A DNA stretch of 64,000 nt from Plantibacter sp. PA-3-X8 (GTDB taxonomy: Bacteria; Actinomycetota; Actinomycetes; Actinomycetales; Microbacteriaceae). The stretch lies in assembly GCF_003856975.1 (NCBI RefSeq), contig NZ_CP033107.1, forward strand, positions 2,418,001 through 2,482,000. The letters are read 5' to 3'. Positions 18,657 to 26,229 of the stretch are shown here, in pieces. The notes under the pieces are model-generated. The model did no database searches, had not been told where the DNA came from, and saw only the letters and a list, made by a program, of their open reading frames with translations. A program made the translations under genes and the position numbers. Every line of letters begins with the position of its first letter. The stretch's first letter is position 1.

Positions 18657-18686
18657 GTTGCCGTGGGCCACAACGTACTGTAAGAA
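18657..18686 (+). promoter_or_regulatory. Candidate rpiR promoter with operator-like inverted repeat
   Basis: TTGCCG (18658-18663), a 17-nt spacer and TAAGAA (18681-18686) make a plausible promoter for rpiR. GTTG-N10-CAAC (18657-18674), with the inner GTGGGCCAC, overlaps it and lies between the divergent kinase and regulator genes, where an RpiR-family repressor would be expected to bind. Confidence 0.4.
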
Positions 18687-18727
18687 TCAGTTTCGCGTCA
18701 CTCCAACGGAGGAGAAAAGGAATTTCC

Positions 18728-19675
18728 ATGACTGTTTCCATCCGCACCGACCCACCGGTCGAGCACGCCACCGGCGTGACCAACCGGATTCGGTCGCGGA
18801 TGCCGGAGATGTCCGGGGTCATGCTGCGTATCGCCGACTACCTGTTGGAGAACCCAGACGCGCCCCTCACCCTCACGATCGGTGAGCTCGCAGCCGATTC
18901 GGGCGTCTCAGCGGCGACCATCACCCGCTTCTGCCGGATCATCGGGTACACCGGCTACGCGCCGTTCCGGGTCGACCTCGCCAAGGACTTCGGTCGCAGC
19001 ACCGCACGCGACTCCTGGCAGACCGACATCGGCCGGGCGTTCGGCCCCGACGACTCGGCTCCGGACGTCCTGAGCACGCTGCTCAACGCGCACACCCGGA
19101 CGCTGCGGGAGACCGCCGACGTGATCGACCTCGAGGTCATGCTCGAGATCGCCGCAGCCATCGCGCGCGCCCGGAACGTCGACATCTACGGTGTCGGCGG
19201 CAGCGCGATGCTCGCCGACGAGATGCAGGCCAGGCTGTACCGGATCGGCATCAGCACGCACGCCTGGTCGGAGGTCCACGCGGGCCTCACGAGCGCGGCG
19301 ATCCAGGGCCCGGACTCGGTCGCCTTGGGCATCAGCAACACCGGGCGCACCGAGGAGACCATCCAGATGCTCCGCCAGGCGGGTCGCGCGGGCGCGCTCA
19401 CCGTGGCGATCAGCAACAACCCGGACTCCCCGCTCGTCGCCGCGTCGACGCTGGCTATCATCACCTCGGCCCACGAACGGTTCCTGCAGCCCGACGACCT
19501 CTCCGCCAAGCACGGTCAGCTGTTCGTCCTGGATCTGTTGTACCTGTTCGTCGCGCAGCAGAACTTCGAGCGCACGACCAAGCGCCTCGCGGCCTCCGCC
19601 CTTGCGGTCGCCCCGCACCGCCGACCCACCAAGGCCGGAGCCCTGTCCGAGACCGCCTCGCCCGCGGGCGTCTGA
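18728..19675 (+). CDS. MurR/RpiR-family transcriptional regulator
   Basis: A 315-residue regulator with an N-terminal RpiR helix-turn-helix domain (about residues 15-90; TIGELAADSGVSAATITRFCRIIGYTGYAPFRVDLAKDF) and a C-terminal SIS phosphosugar-binding domain (about 130-270; VDIYGVGGSAMLADEMQARLYRIG, GISNTGRTEETI). SIS-domain regulators respond to phosphorylated sugars, here probably an amino-sugar phosphate made by the divergent kinase. The ATG has AAGGAA and GGAGGAG upstream. It is the first gene of the plus-strand half and likely controls both halves. Confidence 0.93.
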   Translation: MTVSIRTDPPVEHATGVTNRIRSRMPEMSGVMLRIADYLLENPDAPLTLTIGELAADSGVSAATITRFCRIIGYTGYAPFRVDLAKDFGRSTARDSWQTDIGRAFGPDDSAPDVLSTLLNAHTRTLRETADVIDLEVMLEIAAAIARARNVDIYGVGGSAMLADEMQARLYRIGISTHAWSEVHAGLTSAAIQGPDSVALGISNTGRTEETIQMLRQAGRAGALTVAISNNPDSPLVAASTLAIITSAHERFLQPDDLSAKHGQLFVLDLLYLFVAQQNFERTTKRLAASALAVAPHRRPTKAGALSETASPAGV

Positions 19676-19685
19676 GAGGAACCGA

Positions 19686-20465
19686 ATGAGCACCACATCC
19701 ACCACCACCTGGACCGATCACGTCGATCGCTACACCGACGAGGTCACCTCGCGCCTCGCGGACATCACCCAGGCGGCCCGGTCCGGCGAACTCGACCCCG
19801 CGATCGACCTGCTGGTCGCGGCCCTCGAACGCGGAGCGGTCATCCAGGCGTTCGGCACCGGCCACTCGGAGGCGTTCGCGATGGAGATCGCCGGCCGCGC
19901 CGGTGGACTGATCCCGACGAACAAGATCGCCCTGCGGGACGTCGTCCTCCGCGGCGAACGGTCCGTCGACGACCTCGGTGGTGCCGCGCTGGAGCGCAGC
20001 GGCGACGTCGCGGCGGAGCTCTTCGCGATCTCACCGGTGGGGGAGGGCGACGTGTTCATCATCGCGTCGAACTCCGGCGTCAACGGGTCGATCGTGGGAC
20101 TCGCCCTGATCGCCAAGGAGCACGGCCACCCCGTCATCGCCGTGACCTCGCTGGAGCACACCTCGCGCGTCGAGCCGAAGCACCCGAGCGGGCTGCGGCT
20201 CTCCGAGGTGGCCGACGTGGTGCTCGACAACCGCGCTCCGTTCGGCGACGCGACCATCGAGGTCCAGGACGGCGTCCCGGTCGGCGCGGTGTCCTCGATC
20301 ACGGCGGCCTACCTCGCGCAGCTCCTCACCATCGGCGTCGCGGCGAGGATCGCGGCGACCGGCGAGACCCCGCCGCTCTACATCTCGGCCAACATCCCGG
20401 GCGGCGACGAGCACAACAGTGTGCTCGAGGACCGCTACCGGGGCCGGATCAGACGTGACGCCTGA
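19686..20465 (+). CDS. SIS-domain phosphosugar protein (UPF0309-like)
   Basis: A 259-residue single-SIS-domain protein resembling the UPF0309 group (AVIQAFGTGHSEAFAMEIAGRAGGLIPTNKI near residues 50-80, FIIASNSGVNGS, AVTSLEHTSRV). It lacks the MurNAc-6-P etherase signature, so MurQ is unlikely. Possible roles are amino-sugar phosphate isomerase, epimerase or dehydratase. A Streptomyces SIS protein described as a GlcNAc-6-P dehydratase (NagS) may be related, but this is from memory and not shown by sequence. It starts 10 nt after rpiR with GAGAGGAA upstream, so it is probably in the same operon. Confidence 0.8.
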   Translation: MSTTSTTTWTDHVDRYTDEVTSRLADITQAARSGELDPAIDLLVAALERGAVIQAFGTGHSEAFAMEIAGRAGGLIPTNKIALRDVVLRGERSVDDLGGAALERSGDVAAELFAISPVGEGDVFIIASNSGVNGSIVGLALIAKEHGHPVIAVTSLEHTSRVEPKHPSGLRLSEVADVVLDNRAPFGDATIEVQDGVPVGAVSSITAAYLAQLLTIGVAARIAATGETPPLYISANIPGGDEHNSVLEDRYRGRIRRDA

Positions 20466-20560
20466 ACCCGAGGCGTCGCAACACCAGCACCACACACCCG
20501 ACAACACCACCCCGACAGCACCACACCCGGGCAACATTCGAATCACTGGAAGGTAGACCG
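20466..20560 (+). other. C/A-rich leader of the importer genes
   Basis: The 95-nt gap between the SIS gene and the binding-protein gene is strikingly poor in T and built of near-repeats such as CACCACACACCCGACAACAC and GCACCACACCCG. It ends in a Shine-Dalgarno-like GGAAGG. No hairpin or promoter is evident. It would form an unstructured mRNA segment. Confidence 0.5.
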
Positions 20561-21967
20561 ATGGACAAGCAGCCAGCAACGCTCCAACGCCGCGATTTCC
20601 TGCGAGGAGCACTCGCGACCGCGATCCTCCTCCCGCTGGGCGGGACGCTCGCGTCCTGTGTCGGCGGCGGAGGCGGGGCGACCACCACCGGCGGACCGGT
20701 CTCGGCCGACAACCCGTTCGGCATGGCCGCCAACTCGACGGTCGACGCCGTCATCTTCAAGGGCGGGTACGGTATCGAGTACACCGAGTTCGCCGGGAAG
20801 CTCGTCGAGAAGCAGCAGGCAGGCTCGACCGTCAAGGTCACGGCCGCGACGAACATCGCGCAGACCCTCCAGCCGCGGTTCGTCGCCGGCAACCCGCCGG
20901 ACGTCATCGACAACAGCGGCGCCGGCCTCATCGGCATCAACACGATCCGCGAGCAGCTCGCCGACCTGACGGACGTCATCGAGGCGAAGAACTACGAGGG
21001 CAAGGTCATCAAGGACACCCTCTACCCGGGTGTCGTCGAGCCGGGCACCTTCGACGGCAAGTTCGTGCAGTTGAACTACGTGCTGACGGTCTACGCGGTC
21101 TGGTACTCGGCAGCGCTCTTCGAGGCGAACGGCTGGACGCCCCCGAAGACCTGGGCTGAGGCACTCGATCTCGGTGCGAAGGCCAAGGCGCAGGGCAAGT
21201 ACCTGTTCGGTTGGGGCACCGAGGCGGCCACCTACTACCTGACGATGGCGATCGCGTCCGCGATCAAGGAGGGCGGCGACGAGGTCCGTCTGGCGCTCGA
21301 GAACCTCGAGGCGGACTGCTGGTCGAAGCCGGCCGTCCAGGACGTGCTCAAGGGTCTCAAGGCGATCATCGACGCCGGCTACGTCAAGCCCGGTGGCGCC
21401 GGAACGCAGTTCACCGCTGCGCAGGCGCAGTGGAGCAACTCGGAGGACTTCATCCTCTACCCCTCGGGTGGCTGGATCGAGAACGAGATGAAGACCCAGA
21501 CGAAGGACGGATTCAAGATGACCGGCGCGCCCGAGCCGACGGTCTCCGCCGACTCAGCCCTGCCGTACTCGGCGCTGCACAGCACCGCCGGTGAAGGGTT
21601 CATCGTCCCGTCGCAGGGCAAGAACGTCGGCGGTGGCAAGGAGTTCCTGCGGGCCATGCTGTCGAACGACGCCGCGGTGAACTTCGCCAAGACGACCTTC
21701 TCGTCGACGATCGTCAAGGACACGATCCCCGAGGACGGCTTCGGCTCGACGGCGCTCGTGTCCCAGGTGAAGATGTTGAACGACGCGGGCACGGATGTGT
21801 TCTCGTGGAGCTTCATCGACCTGTACGGACTCAACACGGACCTCCTCGTCCTCTGGAACACGTTCCTGCAGGGTGGTTCCGACGTCGCCACGCTCACCAA
21901 GGGCATGCAGGACATCTCCGACAAGGTCCGCAGCGACGACTCCGTGGACAAGGTCACCGTCAAATGA
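20561..21967 (+). CDS. ngcE: ABC importer substrate-binding lipoprotein (NgcE-like)
   Basis: A 468-residue family 1 solute-binding protein. The signal has twin arginines (RRDFLRG, R10-R11) and a lipobox TLASC with acylated C33, so it is likely Tat-exported and anchored on the outer face of the membrane. The length and the RRDFLRG/GGTLASCVGGGGG start match the NgcE group (N-acetylglucosamine and chitobiose binding in Streptomyces). The exact ligand here is inferred, not proven. It overlaps the first permease gene by 4 nt. No ATPase gene is in the cluster, as expected for systems that share an MsiK-type ATPase. Confidence 0.85.
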   Translation: MDKQPATLQRRDFLRGALATAILLPLGGTLASCVGGGGGATTTGGPVSADNPFGMAANSTVDAVIFKGGYGIEYTEFAGKLVEKQQAGSTVKVTAATNIAQTLQPRFVAGNPPDVIDNSGAGLIGINTIREQLADLTDVIEAKNYEGKVIKDTLYPGVVEPGTFDGKFVQLNYVLTVYAVWYSAALFEANGWTPPKTWAEALDLGAKAKAQGKYLFGWGTEAATYYLTMAIASAIKEGGDEVRLALENLEADCWSKPAVQDVLKGLKAIIDAGYVKPGGAGTQFTAAQAQWSNSEDFILYPSGGWIENEMKTQTKDGFKMTGAPEPTVSADSALPYSALHSTAGEGFIVPSQGKNVGGGKEFLRAMLSNDAAVNFAKTTFSSTIVKDTIPEDGFGSTALVSQVKMLNDAGTDVFSWSFIDLYGLNTDLLVLWNTFLQGGSDVATLTKGMQDISDKVRSDDSVDKVTVK

Positions 21968-22968
21968 CGGCGGTCGGCACGCCGATCGGGAAGGTGGGAG
22001 GGGCTACCCCTCCCGCCGCCCGGCGGTTGCGCCGCCGGGACTTCACGTTCGACCGGGTCTCGTTCTTCCTGGTCTTCCTGATCGTGCCGGTGGTGGGGTA
22101 CGTCGTCTTCGTGGTCTCACCGTTCGCACAAGCGGCGTACTACTCGTTGACGAACTGGTCCGGGTTCTCCCCGGGCATGGACTTCGTCGGGTTCTCGAAC
22201 TACACGAAGCTCTTCCAGGACCAGACCTTCCTCCAGTCCATGGGCAACAGCGTCGCGCTCGCGATCGTCCTGCCGCTCGTGACCCTCGGGATCGCATTCC
22301 TCTTCGCCTCCCTCATCACGATCGGCGGGCCGAGCAACGGTCCGATCCGCGGCCTCCGCAACTCGAGCGTGTACCGGGTGATCACCTTCTTCCCGTACGT
22401 CGTGCCGGCCATCGTCATCGGCCTCGTCTGGAAGCAGATCTACGACCCGTCGTCCGGGCTGCTGAACGGCTTCCTGACCGGCATCGGGCTCGACCAGTTC
22501 ACCTCCTTCGCCTGGCTCGGTTCGCCGGACACGGCGATGATCGCGACCATGTTCGTCATCGTCTGGGGACTCATCGGGTTCTACACGGTGCTCTTCATCG
22601 CGGCGATCAAGGGCGTGCCGGCCGAAGTGTACGAGGCGGCACGGATCGACGGCGCGGGCCGCCTGCGGACCGCGATCACGATCACGATCCCGCTGATCCG
22701 CGACAACATCCAGACGGCGTACATCTACATGGGCATCCTCGCCCTCGACGCGTTCGTGTACATGGCCGCGTTGAATCCCGGCGGCGGCCCGTCCAACACG
22801 ACGCTCGTGATGTCGCAGCAACTGTTCACGACGGCGTTCACCAAGGGCCAGTTCGGCTACGCCTGCGCGATGGGGGTCGTGCTCGCGCTCGTCACCCTGA
22901 TGTTCGCGGGCGTCGTCTTCCTGGTCAGCCGACTCACCGGCGGCAACGATGAAGGGGTGGCGGAATGA
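21964..22968 (+). CDS. ngcF: Sugar ABC transporter permease (NgcF-like)
   Basis: A 334-residue MalF-type inner-membrane permease of the carbohydrate CUT1 family with about six to seven membrane helices. The EAA loop that docks the ATPase reads EAARIDGAGRLRTAITITIPLI (about residues 220-241). A basic N-terminal stretch (AARRLRRRDF) precedes the first helix. The ATG lies in an ATGA overlap with the binding protein, and the stop overlaps the next permease by 4 nt, so all three importer genes are translationally coupled. Confidence 0.92.
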   Translation: MTAVGTPIGKVGGATPPAARRLRRRDFTFDRVSFFLVFLIVPVVGYVVFVVSPFAQAAYYSLTNWSGFSPGMDFVGFSNYTKLFQDQTFLQSMGNSVALAIVLPLVTLGIAFLFASLITIGGPSNGPIRGLRNSSVYRVITFFPYVVPAIVIGLVWKQIYDPSSGLLNGFLTGIGLDQFTSFAWLGSPDTAMIATMFVIVWGLIGFYTVLFIAAIKGVPAEVYEAARIDGAGRLRTAITITIPLIRDNIQTAYIYMGILALDAFVYMAALNPGGGPSNTTLVMSQQLFTTAFTKGQFGYACAMGVVLALVTLMFAGVVFLVSRLTGGNDEGVAE

Positions 22969-23876
22969 CCGTCCAGACCACGGCGACGACCGCGAACCCG
23001 GCGGTCGTCGGAACCGGCACGCGCACACCGGCCAGCCGCAAGCCGACCACGGGCGACCGCGTCGTCGGGACGGCATCGCACACGGTGCTCATCATCTGGT
23101 CGATCGTGGTCGTCGTCCCGCTGCTCTGGACGGTCATGTCGTCGTTCAAGACAAGCTCCGAGATCTTCGCCTCGCCGTTCTCGCTGCCTTCGAAGTGGAA
23201 CTTCGACAACTACGTGAATGCGTGGACGACGGCCGGTATCGGCAGCTTCTTCCTGAACTCGATCGTGGTGGTGTTCGGCGCCCTGATCGTGACCATGCTG
23301 TTCGGCTCGATGTGTGCGTATGTGCTGGCGCGGTTCCGCTTCTTCGGGAGCCGGGCCATCTACTACCTGATGCTCGCCGGCCTCACGTTCCCCGTGTTCC
23401 TCGCGATCGTGCCGTTGTTCTTCGTGCTGCAGAGCCTCGGGTTGCTCAACTCGCTCCCGGGACTCATCCTCACGTACGCGGCGTTCGCCTTCCCGTTCAC
23501 GGTGTTCTTCCTGTTCTCGTTCTTCAAGTCGCTGCCGGTCTCCATCGCGGAGGCGGCCGCGATCGACGGAGCGGGGGAGTGGCGGACCTTCTTCCAGGTG
23601 ATGCTGCCCATGGCGAGGCCGGGGCTCGCGACCGTCGCGATCCTCAACTTCGTGGGGCTGTGGAACCAGTTCCTCCTGCCGGTGGCGCTCAACTCGAACC
23701 CGCAGAACTACGTGCTGACGCAGGGGATGGCGTCCTTCGCCGCCCAGGCCGGGTACTCGGTGGACTTCGGTGCGCTCTTCGCGGCGTCCGTGATCACCGT
23801 GGTCCCCGTGCTCATCGTGTACCTGATCTTCCAGCGCCAGCTGCAGGGTTCGGTGTCGCAGGGCACGGACAAGTAG
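22965..23876 (+). CDS. ngcG: Sugar ABC transporter permease (NgcG-like)
   Basis: A 303-residue MalG-type permease, partner of the preceding gene. The first helix is at about residues 40-62, and the EAA loop AEAAAIDGAGEWRTFFQVMLPMARPG lies at about residues 195-220. The N-terminal 35 residues are polar and Thr-rich. It ends the coupled importer unit; no ATP-binding subunit follows, so energy must come from a shared CUT1 ATPase encoded elsewhere. Confidence 0.92.
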   Translation: MTVQTTATTANPAVVGTGTRTPASRKPTTGDRVVGTASHTVLIIWSIVVVVPLLWTVMSSFKTSSEIFASPFSLPSKWNFDNYVNAWTTAGIGSFFLNSIVVVFGALIVTMLFGSMCAYVLARFRFFGSRAIYYLMLAGLTFPVFLAIVPLFFVLQSLGLLNSLPGLILTYAAFAFPFTVFFLFSFFKSLPVSIAEAAAIDGAGEWRTFFQVMLPMARPGLATVAILNFVGLWNQFLLPVALNSNPQNYVLTQGMASFAAQAGYSVDFGALFAASVITVVPVLIVYLIFQRQLQGSVSQGTDK

Positions 23877-23929
23877 CGCAGCGGCGTGCGCGTCCTCGGC
23901 TCGAGCGGATCACTGGAACAATGGGTCCA

Positions 23930-24685
23930 ATGAGCCTCCAGTCGCCAATCGCCGTCGAGATCGCCGTCCAGGACGTGGAGGGGGTCCGCATCGCCATCCG
24001 CGAGGGAGCCCAGCGGGTCGAGCTGTGCCAGGCCCTCGGCACCGGTGGGCTCACCCCCTCCATCGGACTGGTGATGGCGGCGGTCCGCGCTGCGGACGAA
24101 GCCGGGCTCAGCGACTTCGTGCACGTGCTCGTGCGTCCGCGAGAGGGCGGTTTCGTCTACTCGCCCGCGGAGATCGACGTCATGTCCGGCGACATCCTCG
24201 CGCTCGAGGCCGCGGGTGCTGCGGGCATCGTGGTCGGCGCTCTCCGGTCCGATCGCACGATCGACCTGGAGGCGCTGGCGCAGCTGCGTCAGGCTGCGGG
24301 CTCGCTCGCGGTGACGTTCCATCGGGCCGTCGACGCGACGACCGACCCCGTCCGGTCCGCCGACCAGCTGCGCGATGCCGGTGTGGACCGTCTGTTGACC
24401 TCCGGCGGCGCGCGGGCGAGCATCGACGGTGCGGAGAAGCTCGCGCAGATGGCCTCGAGGGGCGACAGCTCGATGCAGATCATGGCCGGTGGCGGCGTCA
24501 CGATCGATGCGATCCCCGTCCTCGCCCGGGCAGGTGTCGACGCGGTGCACCTCTCCGCCCGTCGCCGTGCCGGCCGGGTCACGGAGACCGGCCCCGGCGG
24601 AGGGTCGCCGAGCTACGACATCACGGACGCGACGACCGTCGCTCGCGCGGTGGCCGCGGCCAGGCGCGCCGCCGTCGCCGTCTGA
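23930..24685 (+). CDS. CutC-family TIM-barrel protein
   Basis: A 251-residue CutC family protein. The opening VEIAVQDVEGVRIAIREGAQRVELCQALGTGGLTPSIGLV, the VLVRPREGGFVYSPAEIDVMSGDI segment, TFHRAVDATTDP and LLTSGGA are diagnostic. CutC was named for copper homeostasis, but the biochemical role is not settled. Its place directly after an amino-sugar importer suggests a sugar-linked job. ATG 23930 follows AACAAT (23917-23922) by 7 nt, and an upstream in-frame ATG (23921) would overlap that element. It has a 53-nt gap from the permease gene. Confidence 0.88.
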   Translation: MSLQSPIAVEIAVQDVEGVRIAIREGAQRVELCQALGTGGLTPSIGLVMAAVRAADEAGLSDFVHVLVRPREGGFVYSPAEIDVMSGDILALEAAGAAGIVVGALRSDRTIDLEALAQLRQAAGSLAVTFHRAVDATTDPVRSADQLRDAGVDRLLTSGGARASIDGAEKLAQMASRGDSSMQIMAGGGVTIDAIPVLARAGVDAVHLSARRRAGRVTETGPGGGSPSYDITDATTVARAVAAARRAAVAV

Positions 24686-24690
24686 GATCC

Positions 24691-24724
24691 GTCGGGACCG
24701 ACGGGATCGTCGACAGGTCCCGTC
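24691..24724. terminator. Possible bidirectional terminator (cutC / DoxX gene)
   Basis: GTCGGGACC at 24691-24699 pairs imperfectly with GGTCCCGTC at 24716-24724 across a 16-nt loop between two convergent genes. No T-run on the plus strand. Confidence 0.35.
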
Positions 24725-24730
24725 GAGCGA

Positions 24731-25117
24731 TCAGATCGCCACGATGACGAGGGCGAGGATCAGCACGAGCTGACCGATGAGCCGTGGGACGAACGGCACG
24801 GCGAGGCGGCCGAACCGCTCGGGCTGCCGCGCGGCCGCGGCGTTTGCCGGGAACACCGCGACGAGGAACACGATCAGGCAGACCACTGCGGCGAGCCTGG
24901 TGGGTGGGACGAGCAGGCCGACGCCGCCCGCGATCTCGCACACGCCGGTGATGGCGACGAGCATCCGCGGTGTGATGGTGCTGCCCCGCAGGGGTCCCGG
25001 GATCATCGCGGCCATGGTCCTCGCCGGTCCCGGGAGGAAGTGGAGGACTCCCATGCCGATGAACATGATCGCGAGGACGACGGTCAGGGCGGACTGCAGG
25101 AGCGGGAACGGGTTCAC
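24731..25117 (-). CDS. DoxX-like small membrane protein
   Basis: A 128-residue protein with four predicted membrane helices in the DoxX/SURF4-like arrangement (ALTVVLAIMFIGMGVLHFLPG, then GVCEIAGGVGLLVPPTRLAAVVCLIVFLVAVFPANAAAA, and a final hydrophobic helix). Family members are poorly characterised quinone- or redox-associated membrane proteins. The GTG at 25117 is chosen because the hydrophobic domain begins there and an AGAAT-type element lies just upstream; the longer ATG form adds arginine-rich out-of-family residues. It is divergent from the 25189 gene. Confidence 0.75.
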   Translation of the reverse strand: MNPFPLLQSALTVVLAIMFIGMGVLHFLPGPARTMAAMIPGPLRGSTITPRMLVAITGVCEIAGGVGLLVPPTRLAAVVCLIVFLVAVFPANAAAARQPERFGRLAVPFVPRLIGQLVLILALVIVAI

Positions 25118-25188
25118 CAGGCAATTCTGCTCCGTCGCGTCCGGATCGCCGCACTCGGTGATCGGCCCGGCGGCGATAGGCTGGCGGT

Positions 25189-25737
25189 ATGACTGAGCCG
25201 CGGGACGAAGATGCGCTGAGCTGGGCGGGCGACGACGATCCGACGCTCGATGCCTCGGCTTCCGGCGACCGGACCACGCTCGAGCCCGCATCGCAGGAGC
25301 CGATCACGCGTGGTCGGGCGACCGCGGCGGTCCCGTCGGCCGCGGAGTCGGCCGGTCAGGTCGAAGAACCGGTAGCCCCTCCTGTCGAGGTCGACGTCGC
25401 GAAGCCGACCGACCCGGTCACGGATGAGGCTGCCGCCGGAGAGCGCGAGCAGATGAGCTCGGTCATGCTGGTCACCCTCGGCATCTTCGGTGGGGTCTTC
25501 CTGCTGTACAGCGTCGGTTGGCTGATCTCGGCGTTCCGTCCTGACGCGGCCGTCCCGAGCGATGCGGTCGGCCGGTTCATGTTCGATCTCGGACAGGGAC
25601 TCGCGGTCGCCGCGGGACCCGTGTGGATGGCCGCGACGCTCTGGTTGACGCGTGGCGGCAGACCCGTCGTCAGGATCGCGATGCTCCTGCTCGGTGTCGT
25701 GCTCATCCTGCCCTGGCCGTTCCTCCGAGGAGTGTGA
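25189..25737 (+). CDS. Hypothetical membrane protein with acidic disordered N-terminus
   Basis: A 182-residue protein. Residues 1-85 are acidic and rich in Ala, Pro, Glu and Ser, probably disordered and cytoplasmic. Three hydrophobic helices follow (about 92-113, 128-150, 158-176). No catalytic motif is seen. TAGGCT (25177-25182) lies 6 nt before the ATG and no Shine-Dalgarno is present, suggesting leaderless expression. It ends 5 nt before the next small membrane protein gene, so the two probably form an operon and may act together. Confidence 0.8.
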   Translation: MTEPRDEDALSWAGDDDPTLDASASGDRTTLEPASQEPITRGRATAAVPSAAESAGQVEEPVAPPVEVDVAKPTDPVTDEAAAGEREQMSSVMLVTLGIFGGVFLLYSVGWLISAFRPDAAVPSDAVGRFMFDLGQGLAVAAGPVWMAATLWLTRGGRPVVRIAMLLLGVVLILPWPFLRGV

Positions 25738-25742
25738 CCCTG

Positions 25743-26114
25743 ATGCCCTCCACCACCGCGGACCCCGTGTCGAAACCCGCCGCCGAGCGACCCGGCTGGC
25801 TCAGCTGGTCCATCGCCGTCCTGTTCGGCCTGTTCTTCGCCTATGACGTCTTCGAAGCCGTCGGCAACCTCGTCGGCATCGTCGGGACGGCGAACGGCCT
25901 CGCCGTTCCGGTCCTGCCGCTCGGCTGGGTCGTCCTCATCGGCGGCCTGCTCCTGCCGGTCGTGGCCTTCGCGATCGCCTTCTGGACCGGTCGCGAGCGG
26001 TCGCTCGGCGAGCAGACCGTGCGCTACCTCGTCGCCCTGTGCGTCGTCGCGGCGATCTCGCTGTCGGTCCTCGCGATGTTCGGCGCGCAGCAGCTGATCG
26101 ACCTCTCCGTCTGA
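25743..26114 (+). CDS. Hypothetical membrane protein, 123 aa
   Basis: A 123-residue protein with a short polar N-terminus and three predicted membrane helices (about residues 20-45, 52-80, 92-115). Acidic and aromatic residues lie in the first helix (FFAYDVFEAVGNLVG). No family is recognised. The ATG at 25743 lies 5 nt after the previous stop, with a GAGGAGTG Shine-Dalgarno region inside the previous gene's last codons. It is likely co-expressed with the preceding membrane protein. Confidence 0.78.
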   Translation: MPSTTADPVSKPAAERPGWLSWSIAVLFGLFFAYDVFEAVGNLVGIVGTANGLAVPVLPLGWVVLIGGLLLPVVAFAIAFWTGRERSLGEQTVRYLVALCVVAAISLSVLAMFGAQQLIDLSV

Positions 26115-26229
26115 CCCGGCCGCCGCATCGTCACACGACGAACCGCCCGGTGCGCCTCCGATAGGCTTGCGATGGCCGCCGGACACCGACGCGCTGCCCA
26201 CCCCACTGCTACTGCGAAGGAACCGTTCC

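Noticed and set aside
19686..20465. MurNAc-6-P etherase (MurQ) as identity of the SIS protein
   Set aside because: The conserved MurQ signature is missing and the pattern matches the UPF0309-type group better.
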